From Phoebastria nigripes (lineage: Eukaryota > Chordata > Aves > Procellariiformes > Diomedeidae), in NCBI GenBank assembly GCA_035582835.1, contig JAYKAV010003109.1, positions 62,001 to 126,000 of the forward strand: 64,000 nucleotides of DNA, in the 5' to 3' direction. Positions 26,401 to 41,000 of this stretch are shown piece by piece (position 1 is the stretch's first letter; each line of letters starts with the position of its first letter). The notes under the pieces are model-generated. The model was not told where the DNA came from. It made no database searches and saw only the letters and a program-made list of their open reading frames with translations. Position numbers and translations under genes: made by a program.

Positions 26401-27491
26401 TATTTTTTAAATAAAAATCATGGGCATGATCAAAGGGAAAGTTTTATACTATGCCCCCAAGGCAGACTGATGTCATTCCCTGCAAATTTACTAACCTTTA
26501 TAAAAGGAACAGTTAAGTCCAAGTTCAGCAAAGACTTTCAGTTTCTACCTCACACATCATCTGAATGCAAAAAATGCATTAGTGAAACCATATTTTACAT
26601 TGTATGATCTTCAAAATCTGAATGTGATATTTAAAATGTAGTGGTTAACCTTAGCTATAGCTTTTAAATTCTCAGCAACAGAACTGGCCGGTAGGTATCA
26701 ATGCATACTGCCAGATGGAGGTTTTTACATTTCTGCATAAAAGGACTGGAAAGATGTGAAGTTCTCCGTGCAAGCTGTTCCACATGCTGACTCCAGCATA
26801 GAGTTTTACTGAGGCGAATGTTAGAGGTTATGAAAATGAGGTGCTTGAATCCCTTAAAGAGGCCAGAGTTATTTTGGAGACCTGCAATATGCTGGGGTTA
26901 TAAAGTTTCACTCTCAGAAAAATGGGGCATAAGTCCTTCCTTTCTTGAACATCATGAGGACATTTGGCTTGATTATGATCGGAGTATATGANGTGAAGTG
27001 CTGCATGCTGACAAAAGCCTAAGAAACCAAAATAAGAGTTTGCAACTTTAAGGCTTGCACAGGTATTTGTTAGTACGTTAAACTATCTCTTTTTTTTATA
27101 ATCATCATAGCACTGTTCCTAGGTCTCCACAAATAAAAATACAAAATAATCTTATCTAGGAATTATTTATACATCATGATCTCCCTTTTCCCACATTCAG
27201 TAATATCAAATTAGCAAAATACAAACAAGCGACATACCGTATTTCNTCTATTTCATGTCAGATAAATGGATTAGAATCATCCTTATATTACAGCCTTAAT
27301 TCTCCTGGCACACTAAACTCAGAAATAGAACTACCCAAACCCTATAACATTGGCTGCTATTCAAAAACATGCAAATCAGACACTGTCTTCTCAATCCAGC
27401 GAGCATATCTTGCTACCCATTTAAACCATTGCACAACTGGTACTACAGTGGTGAATTTGGAGTGGCAAAACAAGGTTGTAACCTTTAAATT

Positions 27492-27510
27492 AGAGAGAGA
27501 GAGAGAGAGA
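27492..27510 (+). repeat. AG dinucleotide microsatellite
   Basis: About nine and a half AG units without interruption. Confidence 0.95.
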
Positions 27511-28093
27511 TTTGATCTTGGAAAACGTATAAGAATGTAATAGGCAACTCAATAGATACACTTTTGTGTAATGTGAGGTAGACGTCAATTTGACTTAATC
27601 TGTTTTGCCCTTGACTAGATTACAATCCCCTGCAGAATTAAATAGTGTTAATGAGCCTTGGACTATATTTAGAAAGCTAGGCCTTGCAAAAAAGGGAGCT
27701 TCAGTTCAGCCAAACACTTCATTACGAGGGTATAATAAAGTACAGAATGTGAGTGTATTTGGGGGAACAGAGTGGATGCTTATGAGCCTCTTCAGAACCA
27801 ACAGGCTCGACACAACAATGCCACAGGTTAGTGCTCTTGCCAGCCAGAAGGTGGCTAGATTGACCAGGAGCAAGAGGAGAGGGAGAAAAAGGGAAGGAGA
27901 AGAGAAGTAAAGAGCAATTTCCTAGTAAAGCATTCAAAAGACAGACATTGCTATCTTGTACCTGCCTTGAATATAGGAAATACAGTTTTTAGTTTGCAGC
28001 TGCTACATTTAGTTCACTGCCATTTCACTGTCATAAGAGAAAAGAATTAAAATGAGTTCCTGAAAATAATCATGCAGGACTTCTCAGTTTCAG

Positions 28094-28155
28094 GTTTTGT
28101 GGGTTTGTTTGGGTTTTTTTTGTCTGTTTGTTTTTGTTTGTTTTGTTTTTTTTTT
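28094..28155 (-). repeat. T/G-rich simple repeat (TTTG-like)
   Basis: T-rich sequence with TTTG and GTTT units; read on the minus strand it is an AAAC-type A-rich run. Confidence 0.85.
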
Positions 28156-30850
28156 ACATAGACCAATCAGCATCAATCCAGTTTGATGAGCTCATATGAA
28201 ACAATAAATGAAACTCCTACCTTTTCCAATTCACTTCTATCCAAGCCAATAGGTTTGTTTAACCCAAAAGCACTAAAGGAAACAAAGAACCAAAGCAGCC
28301 ACAATCCAATGAATATTTCTATTGTCCTCAAAGATTTTGTATTAGGGTACCACACAAGCCAAAAACTTACAATAATCTGCTCTACTAAAGAAAATTAGGA
28401 AAAAAAATAGGATGACAATATAATTCAACAGTCCATGGACATTTTTTAATTCTTCTTAAGGCAGCGGTTGTTATACTTTTTTCTCATGCCATGTTCTGTT
28501 CTGTTTCTACCCACCCATTGGAGAGCTGCTGTCGTGAGCCACATATTCCTCCCAGGTGTGTTGTGTCTGGCGTCCACCAGCCCTCGCCATGTTAGGCAAG
28601 GATGGCACGATGATGGGACTTCATCAGCTTCTGGAGCTTAGTGTACCCTGTCTTCTCTTTCTGTCTTCNGATAGATAGTTGTGCTCTGACCACGTCAATG
28701 CTGCCACTACTGCCACGCTGTTGCAAGATCCTGAAAGGTAAAGTCATGAGTTCCCTCTGCATCTGCTTTGTATTNCACATGTACTTGCCACCAAAGCTCT
28801 ACCAGCTCTACTTCACCATCTAACCCTGGTCAATCCACATCAACAAATCCCTAATCAGCAGGTCCTCAGCAAACCAGAGAGACAGGATGGAATTTCTTCT
28901 GTCATTTAAAAGCCACCAACCTAAAATTTAATTTAGGGATGTCATCAGCATGTTATCTGAAGCTACTTCAGAAGGATTCAGCAGTATTGATTGATCCTGA
29001 TCCAGGCCCGTTTCTGATCTGCCTGGACTTCATAGTTACAAAAAAGAAAGAAATTTTTCTCCCCAGTAAAGGATTACGTTGTCAAAGGAGTAGAAATTAA
29101 GCCCTGACACCTTCCCTGAGGGGCAGGTTCAAGCCTAAGACCATGGTCTCAAGCAGCAAACCCCCCAGTGTCTTCTAATTTCTCACTGGGTTCCTGAAAG
29201 CTCCTGAAATTGCTTGTGCTTTCCTCATCTTGGCAATCTTCCCTCACCGCTGCTCTCACTACAGCTCGGCTTCTTTCCACTCTCCAGAAGAGCCTGCAGC
29301 CTTCCCAACTACCTGAGCTGCAGTTTCCATAGCAGCTGCTTTTGAGGTGGGAGCCTCGTGGAAGATGAGGGACACGATTCTCCCCTTCGTGAGCTGGTAC
29401 AGCCAATGGCTAGTGAATTCATCTTCCAGTGAAGCTGTTCGAGACCAATGGCGAAGCTAACAAACTTGCCTGTCTCAGACTCCCACAGGAGAGGTGAAGA
29501 CTACTTTTCTGTCCCTCTCTTACCCTAAAGAATGCTAGGCTAGGCTGCTTTTATAATGAAAATTCCCCACCCCCCAAATGCTTTTAAAATTACAATAATA
29601 GTACACGTAGGCTAGGATGGTTTAAGAAAGGGGCTTACAGGTACCTGTTCCTGTTATTGATGTCCAGAACAAAGCTTCAACCAATTAAAAAGTGCTTGCT
29701 TTTCCTTTTTCATTAAAAATTATGGAATAAAGAGACTGATCTACTTTATTCCTCTAGACTTTCTTTAAAGTACACCTGTCTAGCTTGTGGCAAAAGAGAA
29801 ACTTAACATATGGTGATTTTTATTCCAAAGATGACTCCTTCCCTGCTGTTTGAGGATTCTTTTTTCCTTCCCCCCAAAAAACAACATTTGATAGCTGTCT
29901 GAACTGCACACAGTTGCCTCACACCATACAGTGTGTGACCCAGATACGTAGCTTACTGCTTTGCAAAGCACATTCTCCTGCATTGACAGATAAATCAGTT
30001 TCTTGTGGCTGCTTAAAAATAGCAGCTATAGCTGTTGCAGAAGTTCTCCGCAAGTGCAGCCGAAACATGAAATTGTGGTGAGAGTAATCCACCACGCTCT
30101 CAACGAGCCAAAGGAGAGCCCGATGCATATGCTATCACCAACCCCACTGGCATAGCAACAAAGCTGGAAAATCCTCGAGGAACAGCGAAGGCTGTCTGCA
30201 GCCCTAACGTGATTAGTTAAGGAGATCTGTTTGTTTTCCTCACGCAGACGTGTGAAGCGCTAGTATCATTCAACTTGGGCACTCCTCTTAACTGGGTCAT
30301 CTCTGCTGTAGGCCCTAAGTAGACATAAAAGCCTTCAATCCATGCTAATGCTGTCAAAGCTAGCATGATAATCTTGTCACTTTTCCTCAGGTGTCAGCAT
30401 AATTGGGCTTGGCCAAGAGGTAACTCAGCTACTTGTGTCTATGCTGTAGCTTTCGGCTGAGGGTGCTTGTTCCATTTCACTCTCATGTCGTGTTCCATTA
30501 CAGATGAGCCCCTGAAGTAGACCTGAATAGGTAAAAAAGGCTTGCCCAAATGATTTTCTTTCCCCACACTGAGAACATTAAAGACCAAACAGAATGATAA
30601 ATAAGCGAGAAGAAAGAGTCTCCTTCTACTTAACCTGACTTAATACAACATTTCTTCTCAGACGTTTCCCCAAACCTTTTGGGACAGGAAGCTCTAAAAT
30701 ATAAGCAACATTATAAAAGAACTAGTGGTAGTAGAGGTGGCTTTAGAAACTAGTGGAGTAAGAGGATCTCAATTGCAATCCTTCACCTAGTCAATATACT
30801 GTCTCTATGCTATCTGTAAAATGCATATTGCCTGCTTTTGGGGTGTGGTG

Positions 30851-30876
30851 GTTTTTTTGTTTGTTTGTTTGTTTTC
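30851..30876 (-). repeat. TTTG simple repeat
   Basis: A run of T followed by four GTTT units (AAAC on the minus strand). Confidence 0.85.
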
Positions 30877-33264
30877 AGAAGACTGGGGAAGTCATTAAAA
30901 AATGGAAGCTGGTGGTGGTGATTGCCTAATCTTTGCTACATATCCTCCTTTCTGATGTGAAAATAATAATTTTNAGTTGTTCATTTTGTGTACCATAAGA
31001 CCCAAGATGGATGTCTTTAAAGCCCAATATGGGCCTCAAGTGAAAAACCTGAGCTGTGCAAAAAAACATCTTCAGAAAGGTGAAATCATCCACTGCAGTA
31101 ATTAGGTCAGTAAGGTCTCTGAGAAGGTAAGCCATTCTTGGTAAGTGTTTAATCACTCAGGATGAGTAGGAAGTATGTGCACATATACGCACTAAAGAAA
31201 AGAACAATACTGTGGTGATTGATTTCCCTGAAAATACCATATTAGACTCAGACTATCTACCCATTCAATTTGATGGGTATGTTTTCTAAATTCCAGCATA
31301 TTTTCCTTGAAGCCTGTCAGATCTTGAATATTCAGAGTAAGCTAGTCAAAGTGAGCTAAAGGCAGCAAGAAGAAAACAAAACTCCTTTGACAAGTTAAGT
31401 TTTGTGGCACATGCTGCAGACAGGAGGTCAAGTTCTGATCAGAATAATCTATTCTGACCTTAAAAACCTTTTGAACAATGTGAAAATACTAGTATGACTA
31501 GATTTTTCTCCACACTGCATACTGTCCAGAATGAAAACTTTAAAATGGCTCTCCAACCATTATAAGCAAGATTCTTTTTACCACTTGCCTATCCCAGTTA
31601 TTTTTAAATAAAAAGTTAATTAAAAATTGAATAAAAATAAGTAAGTGTAACCCTTTTTATGTCATACAACAGCAAAAAGTAAATGCTCTTTCATTTACAG
31701 CACACTAGATTATATGACAAATGACAAAAGAAATGAAATATTTTTTTCTGCTGCTTTTCATTGAAGACACCATTGGTTTTAATTGCTTTGTATCTTTACA
31801 CACTGCATAATGTTATCCCCACTTTACTCTTACCAGGGAGATCAGTCAGCAGAACTCATCTCCCCACGGGTACTAAGTCTAGTGGCTTGTCCTCCAAATC
31901 AACAAGAAACAAGCCAGCTCTAGTCTGGAAGCCACAGTGGTGTGGAGTTCAATCCAAATTGAAATGCAGAGTTTCCCATCCAGCTTATGGCAGGGTCAGC
32001 CCTGAATTCATGCACTTGTGAAGCTTCCAGATCCCAGCTGATCATCTCTGAGTGTGGGCTGAACGGATGCATGACTGCCTTTGTCACAGGAATACTAACT
32101 CACTGAATATGATGCTCAAGTTATAGAGAGGCTGCATATTTGTAGCCTACTTGTGAGTCAGTTCTGCTTGCTGGGAACTGGCATCTTAAGATGGCTTCAC
32201 AAATACTCCTTTCGGCAGCACTAGCCTTAAACCTCTCCCACCCTTGTATCTCCTACATCATTCATGCTCCAGTAGTACCACCCTTGTCAGTAATCGGTAG
32301 GGTTTGTGGGAGCTGTGCAGTCGGCCTCCAATTAAATTGATACTACTATTGCAACACTGGTGCAAAGGTGGCTTTAGTGGTATCCAAGCAATAAACCAGA
32401 AAGGAGGAAGACTAATTGCTGAAATTAATTGTTGCTAAAAAAAAGGTAGGAGGGGGGTGGATAAAAGTGTGCTCACTGCTGCTATACTGCAAATATACTG
32501 TTAGCAGCTAACTTTAACCCATTTCAGAGCTGCCTCTGAACTCAATAAAAGCAGGTGCAGACCCTTTGAATGCAGGCTAATCACTTCCATGATGAGGATC
32601 ATCATTTCCGGTATCATTATCAGGACAATTAACAGGAACACCATGGTTGCTGGCATCTTTCACTTCATTTGTGGCAGCATCCATGGCACAGTGCTGCTGA
32701 AGCTAGTTCCTCAACTAGATCAATGCAGGATGGTTATCTGCTCTCAGCTGACAGATTTACCTTTAACTTGCCACTGTAACTGACTACCAGGCATTAAGCC
32801 AGCTGCAGATTGTCCATCTTTGAAAAGCAAAAGCAAACAAAAATACCAACCATTTCATTCAAGATTGCTCCTATACAAGATCATTAAGCTACAAGAATGT
32901 ATTTGTTTCATATACTCTATGTACAAAATCCAAGAGGACTCTTTTATTGGAATTCTTCTGTTACTTTTGACGAACTGCCAGAACCTACATGCAGAAAGGA
33001 GAATGGGTAATAAGTAGCAGTAATTTACGGTTAAGTATCTTATACTCAACACTTAGGAACCTACAAAATACTAATAAAAGAAAACCTCAGTGTTTTACTA
33101 AATGATATCAAGAATCCCTTCAATAAAATGGTCTGTCACTATTGACTTCAAATCAACATCTAGCTTTTAGCTAATACATGCTTCATTGATAAGATTTAGT
33201 TGTATTCCTGTAAAAGGCAGTATTTATTTAATGAAGCCTCACAATATCTTTTTTGAATCAATAA

Positions 33265-33380
33265 GTATTCACATTATCCTTAAGATGAAAAAACAAGGCA
33301 CAGAGTTTCTGTAACTCACTGACTTGTCCTTTATTAACCCATGGCATGGTTACAGGAACCCACACCACTATCACGCTCTA
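33265..33380 (-). mobile_element. Possible MIR-type SINE, antisense
   Basis: The plus strand reads ATTATCCTTAAGATGAAAAA, AAGGCACAGAG, AACTCACTGACTTGTCCTTT, CATGGTTACAGGAACCCACA. This follows the reverse complement of a MIR core ('attatccccattttacagatgaggaaac..aggcacagag..taagtgacttgtccaaggtcacac..gaacccacac'). It is more diverged than the copy at 12.9 kb. A search with MIR consensus sequences would settle it. Confidence 0.5.
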
Positions 33381-33615
33381 TCAATAATCCTCAAAGCTTT
33401 CTAATCTACTAACCATTTTCATGCACATTTTGAGCACTTCAGGAAAGATAGAAGAGACAACATTGAAAAAATCTTCAACACACAGGTGAAGCGAGATACT
33501 TAGTTTGGAACCATCTGCCTTGATACTCTCTGATGACTCAGAAAAGTTGCCAGAGTTTTAGAAAGGCAAGAAACTCTTGCACTTAAATAGGAGGTACTTA
33601 CACTTACAGTATTCT

Positions 33616-33653
33616 AAAAGAAAAAAAAGAAAAAAAAAAAAAGAAAAAGAAAA
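33616..33653 (+). repeat. A-rich simple repeat
   Basis: Runs of A separated by single G residues. Confidence 0.9.
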
Positions 33654-35321
33654 TGCTGTGCTGCTTGGCACTGTGCTAGATGGTTTATATAGCAACTCAT
33701 TATAGGTATGTAGAAAATCCCCAAATCTTAAAACCTGTGACAACTTAGGTTAATTTTATCTCTGGGATTCATATCCAGTAGAAAACCTAGTAGCTGTATC
33801 AGTCAGTTTAAAACAAATCTCCTTAAGAAGTGATCATATTTTTTATCTTTCTGCAGCTCTGGAAATGCACATTAACTGTGCAACTCCATTATTACTGCAA
33901 AGCTTTAATCTCATTTGTACATTCTGGTTGTTCTCCAATGTTAAACATGCCTCTAGCAAAGCAGATCTCAGCTTATTAGCACAGATTTTAATCATTTCTC
34001 CCTCCCTTTTCTCTCTCATTTTATTTTTTTGTATTATCCCTTTTCAAGTGCTTTCTTTTTTGGTTAGACATTAAATTTAAGTTGATGCAGTACATAAAAA
34101 CCTGCATTATATCAACTGGCAATAAATACATTTAACTTACAGATTTATTTCTTTACTAGCCATGTGTTCTTCCCCAGTCACACTCCAAGGTTTATTGTAA
34201 TACATCTGGCTAAACAATCTTGGTTTATTTTTCAGTAAAAATATGGATTCTTGCTGACAGCAAAATTTTATTGCAGAGGTATTGGAAAGTAATATCTGTT
34301 CACTGTAACAAGCTCCCCTGAATCCATGCTATCAACCAGAAACCTGTTATGGGCCATTTGTTTTGACTTTTTTCCCCCTCTCTCTCTCTTAAGCAAGTGT
34401 AATTGGAGCAGGAGCAAAAAGGCATCCTTGAAGGACAGATCTCAAATGGTTAGCCTTCAAAAGTGTTAAGCAGTATACATTGCCTGTTCGGATGCTATCA
34501 GTCAGTGCACCTCAGTTCCTTCTTATATGAGAAGACTGCCTGTCTCGCATTTCAACTGCATTTTGACAGCTGGAGTTTCCTTTCAGGTCTCTGAAATGAG
34601 AATATTTCCTGACCCAATACACCTGTTCCCATTAACAAAAAAACCCCATGTGAGCAAGGAATTCTTCTTTACTAAGACAACTCATCTTGAGCTCAGAAAA
34701 CATGGGCTACATCTTGAACAGGGCTGGATACAACTCCCTTGAAGTAAGCATCAAGTGTCAGAGAAATACACTGGTCCAAATTCTTACTTATCCACAGCAG
34801 GTTTTATGAGAGAGAGAGATTTATATTCCTTATTGAGCATATTGAAATGTAGGAATACATATTTAGCTGATCTGAACTACCACTACAGTAAGAGTTGGAA
34901 AGCAAAAGAAAAAGCAAGCAAGCTCAGCCAGGGACGGGGTACCAAGTACACCCACTCACTGACTCTAATATAATTGTGGTGGTACTTAAAAGAGCAAAGA
35001 CAGCAGCAGAGACATTTAATTTAATACATTACTAGAAAGGGGAAATTTTTGTCATAAGCAATTTTTTTGCCATAGATGCTTAACTTTCCCTAACATTGAC
35101 AAGATGAATTTGTCCCAAGATCCTCTGAAGAGACAATCTTTGCCCTTAATTACAGCTTGTATATGAGGTAGGTTTTTTCCAACAACAAGAGATAAAAGTA
35201 GAAAAAGTCACTTCAGAAAAATAAAACCATAAAATTTTGCACTTTACAATTCCTGATTTATATTAACATAAGGAAGAGAGAAACTTTCATCATCAACAGG
35301 GTTGGAAAGCAAACAACATTT

Positions 35322-35338
35322 AAACAAACAAACAAACC
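35322..35338 (+). repeat. AAAC simple repeat
   Basis: Four AAAC units in tandem. Confidence 0.85.
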
Positions 35339-38033
35339 ATGAATGTTTCCAGTATGAAGGCTACGCACATATTGCTTTGAATCCCTCCGAGCTCTCCTTC
35401 CTGTGTTCTCCATTTTTAGTTTACTCAGATTAATTTTTTTATATGAACAGTTTTTCCATGTGAGATAGTCATAGCATCCATACTTCTACTAAAATAGAAG
35501 ATGCCTGTGAACATGTAAAGAATGGTCAGGGAGAAATCTAAGAAGGTTCAAATAATTTTTTTAGACCTTTAAATTATTCTCCTTGGTAATATTTTAAGGC
35601 TCCAAGACAAATCTGCTTCTGTGTATTACTATTCTTCCTAGAACTCCTCTGCTCCATGGGCAGGGCTGATAGGAGTTGAATTTTAATGATATTCCAATGA
35701 CCTGAATTTCTCCTACGCTGTTCTTTTTGTCACATTGAACCATTTTTATTTCCCGTGTATCTTTTAAATGTATGAGATTCCTATAATAGACAATAGCTGA
35801 TTCTTAGTCATAACAGACAGTTCGTCAGCGAATTGACAAGTTACAATCCTACCCGCTCAAAGTGGGTGACAGTGGCACCGGCTGTAGTGGAAGTTTAATA
35901 TATATCTCTATAGTGTGCCAAATGATCAAAACATGAAGAAGCATTACTGGGCAGAAAGTTACCTGCTTGGCATCCCGTATTCATAAGCAGTGCTGAAGTG
36001 GTTCCTGTACTCTACTCCTTCAAAATATTCATGTANTACTTAAAATGTTAGCAAGTATGAAAGTCATCCTTCCCTTTTCACATTCTTCTAGGAATGAGAG
36101 CAGCTGAAATGACGCCTGCACTTCAGTCAACAAATCGGTCACTAGGCCATTGGCAGGAGCCAGTGGGCTCAGTTCTTCGTGGCCCCCAGACACCCATCTG
36201 ACCTTTATAGGCATGCTGAAACAGATCCATAAATCTATTTGGACAGTTACTTCCTAATGATTATTATAAAATGGGATGACTCAACTGTTTTGTTTAGCTC
36301 ATAGGTTGTTCAGAAATGGCCTGAATCTTCATGCACTATCCAACACCTACCGTAACTGAACTCACCATTGTCAAGGCCTTCTGTCACCATCCAAATACAA
36401 GTAAAATAACCACACCTGGCAGAACAAGCTGCTGCAGGAGCTGGATTTGGTTGCCACAGCTGGAGTGATACTGGCTCTCCATGTTTAGCAGCACTTCAGC
36501 TCACCATACTGTAACTATCCAGTCTTCTCTTCCTTGAGACCATTTCTTTTTGCTTTGTCTCTCATCTTTGTCTTCTTAGTTGGTTGTTCTCAACCCATTT
36601 AATATTTTACCCAGGAGAGGCTTAGGAACGCATAAGAGATGATGTTCCAGCAGTAGGGGGCTTCTCAGATATTTTGGTCAGAGGTGATTTATTAAAATTC
36701 AAAAGGCCCAGATATTCTGCAAATAGATGCAGTAGTGCCTGAGGATATGTTATACAATAATGATTCAAGGCATGTATACATACTCATGCAACACACATAT
36801 TTGTCTGTCATAGCAATAACTTTCTTCAAAGCAACATAGCTGTGACAAGTTGATCATGACAACTCAAGAGTCAGAGAGGAAGACAGGAAGCTGTAAAGAA
36901 TGAATTACCATCTTTCAAGTGGCTGTGTACTTTGTCTTAAAAATTGTAGCATAACAGATATGCATCCTTGTGTGTCTAGATACAGAATCTCTTTTTCCTC
37001 AGTTACTCATATTGATCAGACGGGCTATAAAAGCAAATTTTCTGGTGTCCTTCATATGCATGTATCACCTTGAATGCATGTTCTGCCACGAGTTGCTTCA
37101 GAATCGCAGGACTTTCCTTCTTGTGTATATGGTCAGTATAGCAAAGATAAGAACTAACTATGAAGAGCATCCTATTTATCAGATATTATGTCAGGAGAGA
37201 TGATGAATCCAGAGCAACACTGATGGGTTTCTCAAAGCCTTCAGAAGCATCAACCATACAGAGTCCATGACCTGGACACACAGAGTAAAGTGGAAATAAC
37301 AATAAAACGTGAACAGAAATCCACTTTGAAGTTGAAGTTGACCTGGAGAATATTAGTTGTCAGCCACTTTAAGTTTAATTCCTCTCTATGTGTTCTCTTA
37401 TGAGCAACTATTGTCCAGATGGGAAGCTTCAGCGTCAAATTTTGTTGGGATGATTTCAAATGCACTATGTATGCACTAAATCATAATCATGTTTCAGTCA
37501 GAGAAATGTTTAAGAACACATTTGAAATAAAAGTGAAAGCAAGATAAATTTTTGATGTAAGGAATAAACAGTATGACAAGAAAAAATGGCTCAGTTCATA
37601 TTTGAAACTAAAAGGAAATTCACCAACTATTAACATGAAAAGTTATATATATTGAAAAGTCAAGTATTTTATCATAAGATATGATAAAGGCAAAATGATT
37701 CACATATCACCCTGACTTAAGCGTGTCATTATTATTCTTTATACTTGAGAATACAGATCATTTCCACATGAGAGGTCTAAAAATCTGGAGAAATGTCACC
37801 TGACATCCTCATCCCCATTTATGCAATTTTGCTTAGGAATTTTGTAATGAACTTCTAATTTACATCAACCTGAAATAGCTAAAATGCCAAAGATATATAT
37901 TTTAACCTGTGCAAATCTGGAGGGTAAGTCTACTATATAACAAGTATCAGAGCAGTCAAACTAAACCCAGGATACCTGCTGTAAGGTAGCCAACACAGGA
38001 GATGACGTTGGCCCTTTTCTCTCATGCTGCTCT

Positions 38034-38095
38034 GCTCTGTAATCAGAGCGGGCAGAACACCGGATTGCCAGTTCTGCCAGATTCAGAATGCTGGC
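38034..38095. other. Two adjacent short hairpins
   Basis: GCTCTG (38034-38039) pairs with CAGAGC (38044-38049) around a 4-base loop. Seventeen bases on, GCCAGTTCTG (38067-38076) pairs with CAGAA plus CTGGC (38084-38095) with a two-base bulge. No flanking A/B-box or known RNA-gene signature was seen. Confidence 0.4.
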
Positions 38096-41000
38096 CGATA
38101 AAGCAGCACCATATTCAGGGAATCTACCTCTAACCCAGGATCTATCTATCAATATGAATAGCCTATATTTTTTAATTGTAAATATCTATTTTAAAGCTTA
38201 TGAGACAAGCCTAGAATGGATCTGACCTTCTGCTATAGTATAACTTAAGCAGCCACTCACTCTAACGTAGAATGAATTTAAGGCACTGGATAGATCTTAT
38301 TCATTGGTCTGGATCTACCTGTAAGAGAAAAGGAAATTTCCAAAACTTCCCTGCAAATACAGCTTGAAAATCAGGCTGATAAATCTATCCTGCATGAATG
38401 CTACCTAGTCCCAGCAAGACAGGGAGCAATGAGTTCTTTTAAACTGAATCCTAAATGTTGTTGACTAAATATGGATTCCAAAGGGGACTGTAAAAAGTGG
38501 TAATTTATCTTTAAGTCAGTTAAGAGATGCTGAGTTTCAGATACCAAAATAAAATTGCCTGAGAGTTTCTTGCTGATATTGTACATATTCCAGATTATGA
38601 CAAAAAAAGCGTCACCCTTATCTACCAGATTTATTAAATCGAACATCAATCTATGCTCAGACATTTAAGGGCTTGCCATTCATCTTCAGTAAGTCTAGGA
38701 AAATATTTGCATCTCTGTGTCTCTTAGCACAGGCAAGGAATTCCACCACCCTCAAACACCCCCAATCTGCAAAATGTGTCTATGAATTAATTCAAGCCTT
38801 ACGAAAAAAAGGTATTTGTTTCTTAAGAAGAGAATGTCTGTACAGAATGCAACAGACTCTGTGACAACAATAGTATCTGCTTAGGTAAAATGTCAGGCAA
38901 AAGGATGCACTTCATGCCACCACACAGCTGGAATAGCACATAGTGCCTCTTCAGTTCTAAAGGCAGTATCTGTACTGTCCAAAGGTCCAGGCTCTTCTGA
39001 GGAGTGGCTCTCCTATTCCTTCATCATCTCATATCTTTCAATACAAGTCTATTTAAAAGCGTCAAGTCTTGCAGTCTTAGTGGAGCAGAAAAACATTCAA
39101 ATACATTTTAAAATACCAAGAGTGTTTCACGGGGAAAAATTGCATACAAAAAATAATTTGCAACCTGTCTGCTCTCAGCATTCTTCTTCTAGCTTTTCTC
39201 TTAAATACAATAGCGACAATAGACTGACTCTAGAGGATTAAAAAGAGGAAAGAAAGCAAGCTGGTATGACTTTAATGTCATAGCTCTTTGAAACATTCAC
39301 TTTTCATAGATGGCAAGGAGTTGCTGTTAATAATTTTATGACATTATTAATACCTTACATTAAATTTGACCTAAATGACTAAATCAATGCTCTTTAAAAT
39401 CAGGGTTATGGCTTGATCTAGTACCATATGAAGTCACATGCCTAATTTCACAGCAGTGAGTCATCCCCTCTTATTCAGTGAGGCTATGTCCATAAAGAGC
39501 ACTGCAGCAGTACATTAGAGGCACCCAAGCTCATTCCAAGTGCAGCATACACCTGTGCAGAGCTCTTGGATTTCAAAAGCATTGCAGCTGTGTTAGGAAG
39601 GTATCACACTTTGCTGAACTGATATACTGTTTCTGGTTCTAAAAACAGAATATTGAATACTGCTGCAGGATCTGATGCGGTTTGCTGGGCTATATACTAA
39701 GGCATCTAAATAAAACAAATCTGATGTTGTTCACAACCTCATTTAAAGGCCTTGTCTGCAGTGTCTACATCATGCTAGAATATGGCTTGAGGAATACTAG
39801 GAATTAGGAGAGTTTTAAATGCACCATATCGAGAAGGATTGCTAAATTTCGCAGTATGTCAGATAGTCATGGTTAATTCAAGGTTTAGTCTTNGCTAACA
39901 CTGAGCATAATCTATTTGGAGAGATTGATTTTTTTCAAAAGAAAGAAGTTTACTGTCTTAACAAGTAATGACTAATCCAAAATATATTCCTAGCAAAAAC
40001 AAATGAGGACTTGTACTACTATAGGTCACTAGATCAAGGTACACTGTAGTCTTCACCATAATGTTTACCTCAACCTAATACTAAAATGCCAGCCTTTACT
40101 AAGATATTTGTTGTTTTATTTACTACATTATGTAATGCCTATAAAAGCTTTTTTTTTCCTGCTGTGAGTTTGCTCTGTGCGTACAGTCACATCTAATACT
40201 GCCTTCATTACTTAACCTGAGTGGGTGCTCCAGCATGATGTGATTTTTACTAAAGGGCCAGGACTGTGCAGGTCACACACNCTGCTAACTCCTCCAGCTT
40301 CCCGATGAATGCAGGAAGAGAAGCCTGTGCAAAGACAAGTAATTATAAAGCTGCATAAAGCTCTGTATGGGGTTGTACGCTCCTTACCATCCACAAGGCA
40401 CAGAAGCTAACAAAAAGAATGATTCCAAGTAAGAAAGATTAGACCAAGCTAACAAACAAAAAAATCCTTTCAAGTTTTAGCCCCATTTAGTCATTCTGTA
40501 TGTAAGACTCTCTGTAGATCCAGTACCTATAATGTCAGCTTTAGGGGTATTTCATATTCAGCCTTCCAGAGTATGACAGTGTGCAGTGATTTATATGTAG
40601 ATTCCATAGCAGTGAAAATCAGGACAAGAGCTACTATTCAGACCTTTGACGGAAGCCAGCCAAATGTAATTATAAATGGAATTAGGAAGAGTCATCTACT
40701 TCTACCCATCTATTCTGAGATTTTATTGGGAAAAAAATGGTAAGGAAGATAACAAGCATGCTGAGAATCTCTGTTAGGCATTTCTACACGTCTTTTACTG
40801 TTCACCCTATTTTTTTTTTAAAGGTTTTCTTTCAATACTGCTTGCCTGAAAGAACAAATCTTTTCTATCTCTCTTTTAAAAAACAACAGTGTATAGTTAG
40901 GTCCTAAAGGGGTAGAAAAGTCAAAGCATAAATTAGAGAGAAATGAACTATTTACTACAATGTAGTAATTAGAAGGCTGAGGTTTCTCCTTGTTGCCACT

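Larger units (their letters stand above)
23431..33264. other. Non-coding stretch, no gene recognised
   Basis: About ten kilobases without a recognisable gene. Slightly GC-richer sections at 24.5-24.9, 28.5-28.8 and 29.1-29.5 kb carry short open frames on both strands (minus 28592-28780 and minus 29149-29406 are the cleanest). I could not match any to a protein family. Simple repeats inside it are listed separately. Unresolved bases at 25883, 26269, 26992, 27246, 28670, 28775 and 30974. Confidence 0.5.

Noticed and set aside
28592..29406. Possible retrocopy on the minus strand across two short open frames
   Set aside because: The frames do not join and neither matches a protein I know; there is no poly(A) tail at the expected end.
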